This document shows positions 15,287 through 23,833 of a stretch of DNA of 64,000 nucleotides, one piece after another. The position numbers and the translations under genes were made by a program. The stretch spans positions 1 to 64,000 of the forward strand of contig NZ_BJNO01000018.1 of the NCBI RefSeq assembly GCF_006539725.1, in the 5' to 3' direction. Each line of letters begins with the position of its first letter. Within the stretch, counting starts at the first letter, position 1. Origin of the DNA: Klebsiella terrigena. GTDB taxonomy: Bacteria > Pseudomonadota > Gammaproteobacteria > Enterobacterales > Enterobacteriaceae. A model generated the notes under the pieces. It was not told where the DNA came from. It made no database searches and was given only the letters and a program-made list of their open reading frames with translations.

Positions 15287-15291
15287 ACAAA

Positions 15292-15313
15292 AAACCCGCC
15301 TGTCGGCGGGTTT
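15292..15313 (+). terminator. mtcBC terminator
   Basis: AAACCCGCC, a TGTC loop and GGCGGGTTT form a perfect nine-pair hairpin six bases past the mtcC stop. Its A-rich left side means it may also end the convergent yidB-like gene. Confidence 0.85.
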
Positions 15314-15345
15314 AACTTTTGGCACATCAGCCGCGCACGATGCGC

Positions 15346-15741
15346 TCAGCTAAACAGCTTGCCTTTAAGCAGGTTCATGCCTTCAGACAGCAGATCCTGC
15401 TGCGCAGGCGCCTCGCCCTGCGGAGATAAGCCATCGACAATTTTCGGCAGATACTCGGAGATAAGCGACGAGGCGGTCTGCGGGTCGATCCCGAGCCTGG
15501 ACCCGAGATCCTGCAGCGCGGACGATCCGAACACCGAGGTGACCTGGTCACTGGAAACCGGAATATTGCCCTGCTGGCCGATCCAGGATTCAACGATCTC
15601 ACCCAGGCCGCCGCTGCGGAATTTTTCGAGGATCCCCTGGACGCCACCCTGCTGCTGGATCCAGGCCATGATGGCCTGCAGCTGCTCGGCTTTACCGGCC
15701 TGGCCGCCGAGCATACCGCCAATTTGATCAAGTAGTCCCAT
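15346..15741 (-). CDS. YidB-like DUF937 protein
   Basis: A 131-residue soluble protein of the YidB/DUF937 family, whose function is not known. It starts MGLLDQIGGMLGG and has the family features of glycine-rich helical repeats (GGVQGILEKFRSGGLGEIVESW) and a conserved region ISSEYLPKIVDGLSP-like near the end (SEYLPKIVDGLSP). No signal peptide or membrane span is seen. It lies 47 bases after the kbp-like gene on the same strand, so the two may be co-transcribed. The convergent mtcC gene is on the other side, with a shared terminator. Confidence 0.82.
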   Translation of the reverse strand: MGLLDQIGGMLGGQAGKAEQLQAIMAWIQQQGGVQGILEKFRSGGLGEIVESWIGQQGNIPVSSDQVTSVFGSSALQDLGSRLGIDPQTASSLISEYLPKIVDGLSPQGEAPAQQDLLSEGMNLLKGKLFS

Positions 15742-15788
15742 TACCGACTCCGTATCAATAGAGCGTGCATAACGCCGATTTTCCCGCC

Positions 15789-16238
15789 TTACTTATTCGG
15801 GATAATCAGCACCTGTCCCGGATAGATCTTGTCGGGATGCTTTAACATCGGCTTGTTGGCTTCAAAGATCCGCTGATAGTCATTCGCCGATCCGTACACG
15901 GTTTTAGAAATAGCGCTTAGCGTGTCGCCGGATTTCACGGTGTAGTAGCGGCTCTCGGCGCCGCTCTGCGTGACGCTTACGTTGTCGCTGACCTGGGCAA
16001 TGCCGGTGACGTTACCCACCGCCACCATAATTTTTTCCTTATCTTCCTGCGAGCCGACGTCGCCGGTGACCGTCGCGGTGCCGTCTTCAGCCACGGTGAT
16101 GCTGACCTTATCCGCGCCAGGGAGATTAAGCCCATCGATATGCTTTTTCAGCTTATCGGCCTGGCTCTCTTTGTCTCCGCCCGAAACGGCATCCCAGATT
16201 TTCTCGCCCGCTTCTTTCACAAAACTCAATAAACTCAT
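15789..16238 (-). CDS. kbp: BON-LysM potassium-binding protein Kbp (YgaU)
   Basis: A 149-residue protein closely like E. coli Kbp/YgaU: N-terminus [20 protein letters not shown], a BON domain (about 25-90, [18 protein letters not shown]) and a C-terminal LysM domain (about 97-146, [18 protein letters not shown], ending [11 protein letters not shown]). The E. coli protein binds potassium and changes conformation; it is cytoplasmic despite the LysM domain, and no signal peptide is seen here. It precedes the YidB-like gene. ATG 16238 has AAGGAGA upstream. The location differs from E. coli, where ygaU lies elsewhere, so this may be a relocated copy or a paralogue. Confidence 0.88.
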   Translation of the reverse strand: MSLLSFVKEAGEKIWDAVSGGDKESQADKLKKHIDGLNLPGADKVSITVAEDGTATVTGDVGSQEDKEKIMVAVGNVTGIAQVSDNVSVTQSGAESRYYTVKSGDTLSAISKTVYGSANDYQRIFEANKPMLKHPDKIYPGQVLIIPNK

Positions 16239-16305
16239 ACCAATCTCCTTTTAGCAGAAGTGATCTATGAAGAACGTTCATCAGACCAGACCCGATAATA
16301 ATAGT

Positions 16306-17196
16306 TCATAAATGGCGCCCGACCTCGGTCAGCACGTGCTCGACAAACCGGGTCAGCTTCGGCAACGGGCGAAGATCCTGACGCCAGAGCAGATGAACCG
16401 GGCGCGGTTCGGGGGTATAGGCCTCAAGTACGCGGACCAGTTTTCCGCTGGCAAGATCCTCCCCCAGCAGCACTTCCGGCTGCAGCAGCAGGCCGGCTCC
16501 GGCGATGGCCGCCATCCTCAGGCCGTAGCCGTCGTTGCAGCGGAGGACAGCATCGCGCCGCCAGCGCACCTCTTGCGTGACGCCCGGCAGCTTCCACTCG
16601 TTGCGCGCGGTCCACACCGTATGGGAGAGGCAGAGATGGCCGGCAAGGTCGGCCGGCGTAAGCGGCGTGCCGTGGCGACTGAGATAGGCAGGGGCGGCGC
16701 AAATCACCATCCGGTAGGCGCAGAGATATTTCGCCACCAGGTCGGTTTGGTGAATATCGCCAATGCGGACAGCCAGATCGAACCCTTCATCCACCAGATC
16801 GACCAGCCGGTTGGTCAGGTCGAGCTCCACGCGCACGTCCGGCCACTGCTGTAAGAAGGTGGCGATCAGCGGCGCCATAACGCAGGCGCCAAATGAGGTC
16901 GGCGCGCTGATGCGCAGCGTCCCTGCGGGCGCCAGCCGCAGTCGCTCCACCGAGCTTTCGGCGATTGAGACCTGCTCCAGAACGCGTTTCGCCTCTTCAT
17001 AGTAGACTCGCCCGGCGTCGGTGAGGCTCTGGCGGCGGGTGTTGCGCTCCAGCAGGCGCGTCGCCAGCTGGCGTTCGATGAGGGCGATATATTTGCCCAC
17101 CATCACCGCCGACATCTCCAGGTGCGATGCCGCCTCGGTAAAACTGCCGTGCTCCACCACGGCGATAAACGTTTCCATTCCGCGCAGCTTATCCAT
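16306..17196 (-). CDS. LysR-family transcriptional regulator
   Basis: A 296-residue regulator with an N-terminal winged helix (about 1-60; FIAVVEHGSFTEAASHLEMS) and a two-lobed effector domain (about 90-290; GTLRISAPTSFG). It resembles the large DsdC/YhjC-like group that acts on a divergent oxidoreductase gene. It diverges from a short-chain dehydrogenase gene 99 bases away, and a textbook LysR box lies in that gap, so self-regulation and control of that gene are likely. The effector is unknown. Confidence 0.88.
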   Translation of the reverse strand: MDKLRGMETFIAVVEHGSFTEAASHLEMSAVMVGKYIALIERQLATRLLERNTRRQSLTDAGRVYYEEAKRVLEQVSIAESSVERLRLAPAGTLRISAPTSFGACVMAPLIATFLQQWPDVRVELDLTNRLVDLVDEGFDLAVRIGDIHQTDLVAKYLCAYRMVICAAPAYLSRHGTPLTPADLAGHLCLSHTVWTARNEWKLPGVTQEVRWRRDAVLRCNDGYGLRMAAIAGAGLLLQPEVLLGEDLASGKLVRVLEAYTPEPRPVHLLWRQDLRPLPKLTRFVEHVLTEVGRHL

Positions 17197-17210
17197 ATTG
17201 CGAACCTCTG

Positions 17211-17227
17211 GTTAGTAATCATCTAAC
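17211..17227. promoter_or_regulatory. LysR-type operator (T-N11-A)
   Basis: GTTAG-TAATCAT-CTAAC is a perfect dyad containing T-N11-A, the LysR consensus form. It lies 15 bases before the lysR start and 69 before the dehydrogenase start. Confidence 0.6.
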
Positions 17228-17295
17228 TTTTTGCCAGTTTATCCGATATCCATTTCATTAAAGAATAGAGGCTCACAACTTATCAGGAGTCAGCC

Positions 17296-17898
17296 ATGAA
17301 AATCGTCGTTATTGGTGCCAGCGGTACCGTAGGCCGCGCGGTCACCGCAGAGCTCAGTCGTCAGCATGAAGTTATTCGCGTCGGTCGGTCTCAGGGCGAC
17401 CATCAGGTTGATATCACCTCTCAGCAAAGCGTCCAGGCGCTGTTTGAAAAAATTGGCCGGGTTGATGCGATTGTCTCGGCGAGCGGAAGCCTGTTCTTTG
17501 GCCCGCTGGCCACCATGACCGACGACAATTTCAACCAGGGCCTTCAGGACAAGCTGCTGGGGCAAATCCGCCTGGCGCTCACCGGCCAGCACTATTTGAA
17601 CGACGGCGGCTCCATCACCCTTATCAGCGGCATCGTGGCGCATGAGCCGATTGCCCAGGGCGTTAACGCCACGACGGTGAACGCCGGCCTCGAGGGCTTC
17701 GTCCGCGCCGCTGCCTGCGAGCTGCCGCGCGGGATCCGCATCAACCTGATCAGCCCCACGGTGCTGACCGAATCAGCCGCCGCCTATGACGGGTTCTTCC
17801 CGGGCTTTATCAGCGTCCCGGCCGCCACGGTGGCCCAGGCGTACCGCCGCAGCGTGGAGGGCGTCCAGAGCGGTCGGATATACACCGTCGGCTACTGA
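17296..17898 (+). CDS. Atypical short-chain dehydrogenase-like protein
   Basis: A 200-residue Rossmann protein. The N-terminal dinucleotide motif is VVIGASGTVGRAV (4-16), and D39-I40 follow the second strand. SGSL (75-78 region, SASGSLFFG) matches the NNAG-like segment. The catalytic Tyr-x-x-x-Lys of the family is missing: the expected place reads NATTVNAGLEGF. It belongs to a small subgroup of short SDRs lacking this pair, so it may bind NAD(P) without ordinary dehydrogenase chemistry. AGGAGT precedes the ATG. It is divergent from a LysR regulator, which probably controls it. Substrate unknown. Confidence 0.8.
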   Translation: MKIVVIGASGTVGRAVTAELSRQHEVIRVGRSQGDHQVDITSQQSVQALFEKIGRVDAIVSASGSLFFGPLATMTDDNFNQGLQDKLLGQIRLALTGQHYLNDGGSITLISGIVAHEPIAQGVNATTVNAGLEGFVRAAACELPRGIRINLISPTVLTESAAAYDGFFPGFISVPAATVAQAYRRSVEGVQSGRIYTVGY

Positions 17899-17914
17899 TA
17901 ATCCGCCCGTCGCT

Positions 17915-17941
17915 AATAACCCGCCACGCTGGCGGGTTATT
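17915..17941 (+). terminator. Terminator after short-chain dehydrogenase
   Basis: AATAACCCGCC, loop ACGCT, GGCGGGTTATT: an 11-pair perfect hairpin followed by TATTTAT, 17 bases past the stop. Confidence 0.85.
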
Positions 17942-18635
17942 ATTTATCTCTGCAAAGGCTATTTCTTCGCCATTCATCTGCTCAGCGCCAGCGCCACGTG
18001 TTTTAAATATTGATCCATCGCACACTCTTAATAAATGAATTTTATTGTGAACAACCTCGCATATTTAATTTACGCGCCGCAGACGACCGCTGCCAGCAGC
18101 GACGGTCAATCCCATGATTTATCTCAGATTAGATTAAATATCTTTCGGACTTATCGTCATTATCTGGCGAATTAAAGCGGCTTCTATATTCCCTACAATA
18201 AATATGCCTTTGCTTTTATTGCAGACCCTCAATCATTCCACGCCGCATCCGTCTGCTCGCAGAATTATCTGGCTTAAATTAGCCGCCCAGATTGTTAAAT
18301 ATAAAAAAAGCAGAGTCGCAGCATAAACGTCTAAAAACAAGCGGGCGATGGCCGACCGTTAACCACAATCAGGCCCAGGGTCCCGGGTAAAGCACTTTTT
18401 TTATATCGACGTTCGACATTTTTAATAATTTCCAAAATGATACGAGATTGTGAGAATAGTAAACGAAATGTTATGATGAGTAGATTAGCTGTACTCCTCA
18501 TTGAAATATCAATCTAACGCTGATTTATACCCATGATGCTTCAGGCGACTTCGCTGTTGGCTGCGTCCGCTCAGCTAGCGGCCTGCTGTTGCCTGAATTA
18601 TTCACGGTATAGACCCACAGTGATGAGAGAGCACC
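17942..18635. other. AT-rich intergenic region with a palindromic element
   Basis: Almost 700 bases without a convincing gene. It is clearly AT-rich. It contains a 14-codon minus-strand frame (17974-18018, MDQYLKHVALALSR) that could be a leader or a remnant, and the palindromic element at 18526-18611 just before the permease. Confidence 0.5.
18526..18611. repeat. Palindromic intergenic repeat element (about 86 bp)
   Basis: Nested inverted arms: TATACC (18526-18531) with GGTATA (18606-18611), and TTCAGGC (18540-18546) with GCCTGAA (18591-18597), around a GC-rich core GGCTGCGTCCGCTCAGC. This is the form of short dispersed enterobacterial elements that begin TATACC and carry a GCTGCG-x-CGCTCA core. 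I see only one copy in this window. Confidence 0.5.
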
Positions 18636-20039
18636 ATGACTAAACATCAACCTGTCAACGTTGAAAATCTCGAAAGCAATACCATCAGACCTATCCCTCT
18701 TAATATGCGACACGGCAAACCTGGCGATCTGTTTACCATCTGGTTTGGCTCTAACATCATGCTATTAACCGTTATCACCGGAGCGATGTCGGTCACTATT
18801 TTCCATCTCTCTTTTTTCTGGTCTGTCGTTGCGCTGTTTATCGGTAGTCTGGTCGGCGGGCTGTTCATGGCCCTGCATTCCGCACAGGGTCCAAAGCTCG
18901 GCGTGCCGCAAATGGTGCAAACCAAGGGCCAGTTTGGCTCCTATGGTTCGGTGCTGGTGGTGTCCATTGTCGTATTAATGTATATCGGCTTTACCGCCTC
19001 CAGTCTGGTATTAGGCGGGCAGTCCATGCACGCCATCTATAAGCCGATGAACTCCGACGTAGGGATTATTATCGTCGGCGCCCTGAGTCTGTTTGCCACT
19101 ATTTTTGGCTATAAGATCATCCACTCCTACGCCAGAATTATGTCGTGGATATCCGGGATTGTGCTGGCCGCAACCTTTGTGTGGATCGTCTTTGTCCACG
19201 GGCTGCCGGTCGATTTTCTCGATCGCGGCGGTTTCAACAAGGTTGGGTTCCTCGGCGCGGTCTCGATTGCCGCACTGTGGCAGCTGGCCTACGCGCCCTA
19301 TGTCTCTGACTACTCACGCTATATGCCTTACAGCACCAACGACAAAAGCGTCTTTTACGCCAGCTACTTTGGCTGCATATTAGGCTCTTATCTGCCGATG
19401 GTTCTCGGGGTGCTGGTGGCAACCAGCATTGGCAATGATGATATTATTCAAGGCATTATTGACCTCACCGGCGGCTTCGGCGCGGTGGTTATCGTGGTGC
19501 TGGCGCTGGGGATTGCCGCCACAAACTCGATGATGCTGTACTGCGGCGTGCTCTGTACGCTGACCCTGGGCCAGACCTTTATTGACGGCTGGTCGCCGAT
19601 GGCCCGCGCAAGGATAATTACCGCGATCCTCACCATGCTCCTTGAAATAGCGCTGGCGATCTACGGTCAGGAAAACTTCCTGTTAATCTATACCAACTTT
19701 ATTACCGTCCTGCTGTATGTCCTGGTGCCGTGGACGGCAATTAACCTGGTGGATTATTACCTGGTTGCGCACGGCGAATATGATGTCGACTCCTTCTTTA
19801 AGCGCGACGGCGGAATATATGGCTACTTTAATGCTACCGCCATCTTCTGCTATTTGTTGGGGATATTAGTTGAGGTGCCGTTTATGTCGACGGCGATTTA
19901 TACCGGCCCGATTGCAACCGCATTTGGCGGGGCGGATTTATCATGGATTATTGGTCTGCTGGTGGTCTCACCGGTCTATTACACCCTCTCTAAAGCCAAG
20001 GCGGTGAAGAGTATCGCCCTGGTGAAAGAGAAAGTTTAG
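18636..20039 (+). CDS. NCS1-family permease (cytosine/purine/allantoin-type)
   Basis: A 467-residue inner-membrane transporter with about twelve spans. The start PLNMRHGKPGDLFTIWFGSNIM and the segment GPKLGVPQMVQTKGQFGSYG are NCS1 hallmarks; KFGVP-like and SDYSRYMP (about 226-233) are further signatures. The family imports nucleobases, hydantoins, allantoin or vitamin B precursors with a cation. The gene converges on the M20/DUF1028/RidA/monooxygenase operon, which suggests that it brings in that pathway's substrate; this is inference. A strong terminator follows, and a palindromic element precedes. Confidence 0.88.
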   Translation: MTKHQPVNVENLESNTIRPIPLNMRHGKPGDLFTIWFGSNIMLLTVITGAMSVTIFHLSFFWSVVALFIGSLVGGLFMALHSAQGPKLGVPQMVQTKGQFGSYGSVLVVSIVVLMYIGFTASSLVLGGQSMHAIYKPMNSDVGIIIVGALSLFATIFGYKIIHSYARIMSWISGIVLAATFVWIVFVHGLPVDFLDRGGFNKVGFLGAVSIAALWQLAYAPYVSDYSRYMPYSTNDKSVFYASYFGCILGSYLPMVLGVLVATSIGNDDIIQGIIDLTGGFGAVVIVVLALGIAATNSMMLYCGVLCTLTLGQTFIDGWSPMARARIITAILTMLLEIALAIYGQENFLLIYTNFITVLLYVLVPWTAINLVDYYLVAHGEYDVDSFFKRDGGIYGYFNATAIFCYLLGILVEVPFMSTAIYTGPIATAFGGADLSWIIGLLVVSPVYYTLSKAKAVKSIALVKEKV

Positions 20040-20145
20040 CGCTTCGCTTTCTTTCCCCTAAATAAGTCGAGCTTCAGGCAGGCGCCCGGTGAAGGCGCCG
20101 GCCATGCGGCTTGAGGGATGACGGGAATATCAGTACGCATTGCTG

Positions 20146-20174
20146 ACTCCGGATAAACCATCCGGAGTTTTTTT
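20146..20174 (+). terminator. Terminator after NCS1 permease
   Basis: ACTCCGGA, loop TAAACCA, TCCGGAGT followed by seven T: a classic intrinsic terminator. Confidence 0.9.
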
Positions 20175-20288
20175 ATCTCTGGACGGCGACGAAGCAGGGC
20201 GCGGTGCAGCGCAGGAACAGGGGGAAGGCGGGAAAGGAACGGTCGGGGGAGAGAGAGAAAAACGCGCCTTAATGCCGGCGCGTAAAGG

Positions 20289-21440
20289 TTAAGCCAGCGC
20301 CATCCAGCGGCGCAGATTACCCAGCATCGTCAGGCACTTCTCCAGCTGAGCGAGGGCAATAAACTCATCAGCCTTATGGCCTTGATCCATACTTCCGGGC
20401 CCGCAGATCAGCGTGGCTACGCCGGCTTCATCGAACAGGCCACCCTCGGTACCGAAGGCCACGGTGGAAAACGCCTCGCTTTGCGCCCACTGCGCCAGCC
20501 AGCCGGCAAACTCCGACTGCGGGTCGCTGAGCAGGCCAGGATAGCGGCTGAGCGGGCTAAAGGTAATATCCGCCTGCGGCGCCACCGCCCGCATCGACGT
20601 CAGCAGCTCGCCTGCGGCGTAGCCGTGCAGCTCGGCGAGGGTCGGCTCGAGCGAGACCTCCGGCAGATGGCGAATTTCAAAATCAAACTGGCAGCTTTCC
20701 GGCACGATATTGAGCGCCGCCCCGCCGTGAATCACCCCAACCTGCAGCGTGCTGTAAGGCGGGTCAAAGCGGCTATCCCGGGTCTGCGCCAGCGTTTCGC
20801 CGAGCGTACCTAAACGGGTAATCAGCTTTGCCGCATACTCGATGGCGTTGACGCCGTGGGGCGCGTAGGCCGAGTGGCAGGCCTTGCCCTGCACCGTACA
20901 GCGCATGGCCAGCTTGCCCTTATGGCCGTAGACCGGACGCATTTCCGTAGGCTCGCCGATGATGCACAGCGCCGGTTTGTCCTTTGAGGCTTTAAGATGG
21001 TCCACCAGGCTGCGTACGCCAAGGCAGCCGACCTCCTCATCGTAGGAAAAGGCCAGATGCAGCGGCATGCGTAAAGGTTGGGAGAGAAAGTCGGGAACGG
21101 CGGCCAGCACGCAGGCGATAAAGCCTTTCATATCGGTGCTGCCGCGGCCGTAGCAGAGGTCGTCGCGCAGGGTGAGTTCAAACGGAGGCACCGTCCAGCG
21201 CTGCCCGTCAACCGGGACCACGTCGGTGTGGCCCGAGAGCATCACGCCCCCCGGCCCCTGCGGGCCAAAGCGGGCGTAGAGGTTGGCTTTTTTGCCTTCC
21301 TCATCAAAGAAAAGCCGCGTGGCAATGCCAAAACCGCAGAGATATTCATCGATATAGTTAATCAGCTGCAGATTAGATTCGCGGCTGGTGGTGTCGAATG
21401 CCAGCAGCGTCGCGAGGATCCGTTTCAGGTCACTATTCAT
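20289..21440 (-). CDS. M20-family deacylase, ArgE-like (acetylornithine deacetylase-like)
   Basis: A 383-residue zinc amidohydrolase. Metal ligands and catalytic residues are visible: H71 with D73 in SGHTDVVP, D103 in GRGSTDMKG, and the E135-E136 pair in YDEEVGCLG. The dimerisation domain (about 180-290) sits inside the catalytic domain. ArgE removes acetyl from N-acetylornithine, but this gene is far from arg genes and in a cluster with RidA, DUF1028 and a monooxygenase, so it probably cleaves another N-acyl or carbamoyl compound. The ATG at 21440 overlaps the upstream gene by eight bases; the frame runs back to 21602 inside that gene. Confidence 0.85.
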   Translation of the reverse strand: MNSDLKRILATLLAFDTTSRESNLQLINYIDEYLCGFGIATRLFFDEEGKKANLYARFGPQGPGGVMLSGHTDVVPVDGQRWTVPPFELTLRDDLCYGRGSTDMKGFIACVLAAVPDFLSQPLRMPLHLAFSYDEEVGCLGVRSLVDHLKASKDKPALCIIGEPTEMRPVYGHKGKLAMRCTVQGKACHSAYAPHGVNAIEYAAKLITRLGTLGETLAQTRDSRFDPPYSTLQVGVIHGGAALNIVPESCQFDFEIRHLPEVSLEPTLAELHGYAAGELLTSMRAVAPQADITFSPLSRYPGLLSDPQSEFAGWLAQWAQSEAFSTVAFGTEGGLFDEAGVATLICGPGSMDQGHKADEFIALAQLEKCLTMLGNLRRWMALA

Positions 21441-22107
21441 CACCCGGTACTCCGTAACTGGGGGCCTCCCGCGGGTCGAGCGCGCGCGTAATATAGGCCT
21501 GCATCTGCGGCTCATACGCCAGCCACAGCGCGGTAAGCTCGCCAATCGGATCCTGTTCGTGCCAGTCAACCCGCAGGTCAACCAGCGGCCAGGAGTAATC
21601 ATCCACGACTTTTACCGCCGCAGAGTGCACCGGCCCGGCCTCGCCGCCGAGGGCCAGCCCCGCCTGGAGAGCGGCCAGCAGGCGCATCGCCATCTCCCCT
21701 TCGGCCTGCTGGAATTCGGCAACCATCGCCTCAACCACCGCAGTGCTGGCGAGCATATTGCCGCCGGCGATACAGTTTACCCCTTCGGCAACGTGATAGA
21801 TGCCGAGGGTTTTATCGCCGCTAAACGAGGCCGTTTCCCCGCTGGCGTTGATGGCGATAATCTGCCGATAGCGGCTGAAATCATCCTCCGCCAGCGCCTT
21901 ACGCAGCGCCTTTTCCGGCGCCAGCCCCTGCTCCAGCTGCGAGAGCGTCAGCTGGCCGAGGGCAGGCAGGGTAATATTCTGGCTGGAGACCGCGCCGACT
22001 CCCGCCTGCAGCCACGGGCAGCGGGCGCCAACGGCAATGCTGGAGGAGCTTATGGCGATGCCAAACTGCCCGGTTTCCGGGCAGAATGCCGCGATAGAAA
22101 AGGTCAT
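21433..22107 (-). CDS. DUF1028 family protein
   Basis: A 224-residue protein of the DUF1028 family, thought to have an Ntn-hydrolase-like fold but without an established reaction. The N-terminus TFSIAAFCPETGQFGIAISSSS and the repeated GxxVNCIAGGNML segment are family hallmarks. A C-terminal proline-rich tail ends the protein. Homologues often lie beside amidohydrolases and RidA proteins, as here. It overlaps the M20 gene (eight bases) and lies nine bases after the RidA gene, so these are one operon. A hydrolytic role in the same catabolic path is plausible, not shown. Confidence 0.82.
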   Translation of the reverse strand: MTFSIAAFCPETGQFGIAISSSSIAVGARCPWLQAGVGAVSSQNITLPALGQLTLSQLEQGLAPEKALRKALAEDDFSRYRQIIAINASGETASFSGDKTLGIYHVAEGVNCIAGGNMLASTAVVEAMVAEFQQAEGEMAMRLLAALQAGLALGGEAGPVHSAAVKVVDDYSWPLVDLRVDWHEQDPIGELTALWLAYEPQMQAYITRALDPREAPSYGVPGDE

Positions 22108-22116
22108 GGCGGCTCC

Positions 22117-22542
22117 TTATTTCACATAGCCATCGGGGATCACGGCGATCACGTCAATTTCCATCAGCCACTGCGGCTGCGCCAGGCCTGAGATAACCAG
22201 CCCGGTGGAGATGGGAAACACGCCCTTCAGCCACTTGCCAACTTCCTGATAGACCGGCTCGCGATAGCGCGGGTCGATAATATAGGTGGTGGTTTTCACA
22301 ATATGCGAAAGATCGCTTCCGGCCTCCTCCAGCAGCTGCTTGACGTTTTTCATCGCCTGCTCGGCCTGAGCCTGCGGGTCGCCCAGCCCCACCAGATTGC
22401 CTTCAAAATCCGTGCCCACCTGGCCGCGCACGTAGACGGTATTACCGGCGCGTACGGCCTGGCATAAATCGTTGTCCAGGGTCTGATTGGGATAGGTCTC
22501 TTTGGTATTAAACATGCGAATACGGGTATGTGTCGGCATCAT
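22117..22542 (-). CDS. RidA/YjgF/UK114-family protein
   Basis: A 141-residue small cytoplasmic protein of the Rid superfamily. Members deaminate reactive enamines and imines such as 2-aminoacrylate. The family body is visible (NTVYVRGQVGTDFEGNLVGLGD, QAEQAMKNVKQLLEEAG, IVKTTTYI, VISGLAQPQWLMEIDVIAVIP split at those motifs). The usual arginine of true RidA (in the FTRYPYAC-like strand) is not obvious, so it belongs to a different Rid subgroup. It sits in an operon of a monooxygenase, DUF1028 and M20 genes, where it may clear an unstable intermediate produced by the flavoenzyme. AGGAT precedes the ATG. Confidence 0.85.
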   Translation of the reverse strand: MMPTHTRIRMFNTKETYPNQTLDNDLCQAVRAGNTVYVRGQVGTDFEGNLVGLGDPQAQAEQAMKNVKQLLEEAGSDLSHIVKTTTYIIDPRYREPVYQEVGKWLKGVFPISTGLVISGLAQPQWLMEIDVIAVIPDGYVK

Positions 22543-22567
22543 TGTTATCCTGATTAAGAGCTACAGT

Positions 22568-23833
22568 TCAGCGCTGACCGGCATCCCGGTACTGGCTGTA
22601 TTTCCGCTGGGTCGCGATATGGTCGGCGATGTGCTTCGCGTCGTGCCAAACGCCCCAGATAAAGGTCGAACCCCGGCGTGACAGCCACGGCAGGCCGAGG
22701 AAATAGACCCCCGGCTCGCTGGAGACACCGCGCTGGTGCTGAGGGCGATTCTGCGCGTTAAAGGCGTTAACGTTGAGCCAGCCGTAGTCCACGGCGTAGC
22801 CGGTCGCCCAGATGATGCTCGTCACGCCGGCCTGCGCCAGGTCCAGAGAGAGGATCGGCGACGTCATGCACTCAGGGTCGGCTAAGAATTCACGCGCCGC
22901 GGGCTCCGGCGGCAAATCGAGGCCGTTGGCCGCAACGTAGGCGTCAGCGGCGTCCAGCAGCGAGAGGTAGTTTTCATCGCCGCGGCGGATGTTGTCGCAC
23001 AGATCCGGCTGGAAGGTCGCGACGCCGGATGCAAACGCCTTCGTCAGCCCGACCAGGGTGATGCCGCGCTGCGCCAGCTCGCGAAAATCCACCGTCCGCC
23101 CGCCGTGGGCGCCGCTCACCGCGATGGTAACGTGCTCTTTCCCCGGCTCGCTGGCGGGAGCATCCCACAGGCCCAGCACCCCCAGCCACCAGCAGAAATC
23201 CCGGTTGCGGTAGGCGCGCGGCGGCCGGTCGTGGGCGCCAACGGAGAGATAGACCTGGCGACCCGCGCGCTGGAGCTCATCGGCAATCTGCACGCCGGAG
23301 GAGCCGGCGCCAACCACCAGCACCGCGCCGGCGGGCAGCTGCTCAGGGTTGTAGTATTTGGCGGAATGGATCTGATGAATGTCGCCCTCTTTCGGCGCAA
23401 TCGGCGGAATAACCGGCTTCTGGAACGGCCCGGTCGCGGCAACGATGCGCTGCGCTTCGATCACCCCATCCGTGGTTTCAACGGTAAATCCGGGACGTCC
23501 GCTGTTGCGAACCGCGCTTTTTACCTCCACGCCGGTCCGCACCGGCAGGGAGAATTTCCTGACGTAATCTTCAAAGTACTGCGCCACATCGTCCTTGGGA
23601 ATAAAGCTATCCGGCTGGCCGCCTTTAAACTCCATTCCCGGGAAGCGGTCGTGCCACGCCGGGCCGTTCGCCACCAGCGAATCCCAGCGCCCGGTACGCC
23701 AGGCCTCAGCAATACGGTTTTTCTCGATAACCAGATGCGAGATCCCCAACTGGGTCAGATGCTCACTCATGGCAATACCGGCCTGACCCCCGCCAACAAT
23801 CAGCGTATCAATTTGTGTTTTTTCTACGGTCAT
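22568..23833 (-). CDS. Flavin-dependent monooxygenase (CzcO/FMO-like)
   Basis: A 421-residue FAD- and NADPH-binding oxygenase. The FAD loop is GGGQAG (14-19), the second Rossmann loop is GAGSSG (175-180), AATG (132-135) is the flavoprotein ATG motif, and GKxRW-like segment (TGRWDSL, about 47-53) precedes it. Members hydroxylate amines, sulfides or ketones; the substrate here is unknown. As first gene of the minus-strand operon it is likely the initial oxidation step. The region upstream, shared with the lysR end, holds a six-base dyad. No signal peptide: cytoplasmic. Confidence 0.85.
   Translation of the reverse strand: MTVEKTQIDTLIVGGGQAGIAMSEHLTQLGISHLVIEKNRIAEAWRTGRWDSLVANGPAWHDRFPGMEFKGGQPDSFIPKDDVAQYFEDYVRKFSLPVRTGVEVKSAVRNSGRPGFTVETTDGVIEAQRIVAATGPFQKPVIPPIAPKEGDIHQIHSAKYYNPEQLPAGAVLVVGAGSSGVQIADELQRAGRQVYLSVGAHDRPPRAYRNRDFCWWLGVLGLWDAPASEPGKEHVTIAVSGAHGGRTVDFRELAQRGITLVGLTKAFASGVATFQPDLCDNIRRGDENYLSLLDAADAYVAANGLDLPPEPAAREFLADPECMTSPILSLDLAQAGVTSIIWATGYAVDYGWLNVNAFNAQNRPQHQRGVSSEPGVYFLGLPWLSRRGSTFIWGVWHDAKHIADHIATQRKYSQYRDAGQR

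Noticed and set aside
14159-15325. Long antisense frame inside mtcC
   Set aside because: Same reason: the sense frame has an intact PLP lysine and family motifs.
17974-18018. 14-codon minus-strand frame MDQYLKHVALALSR
   Set aside because: Too short to separate from chance, with a poor ribosome site; mentioned in the intergenic entry only.
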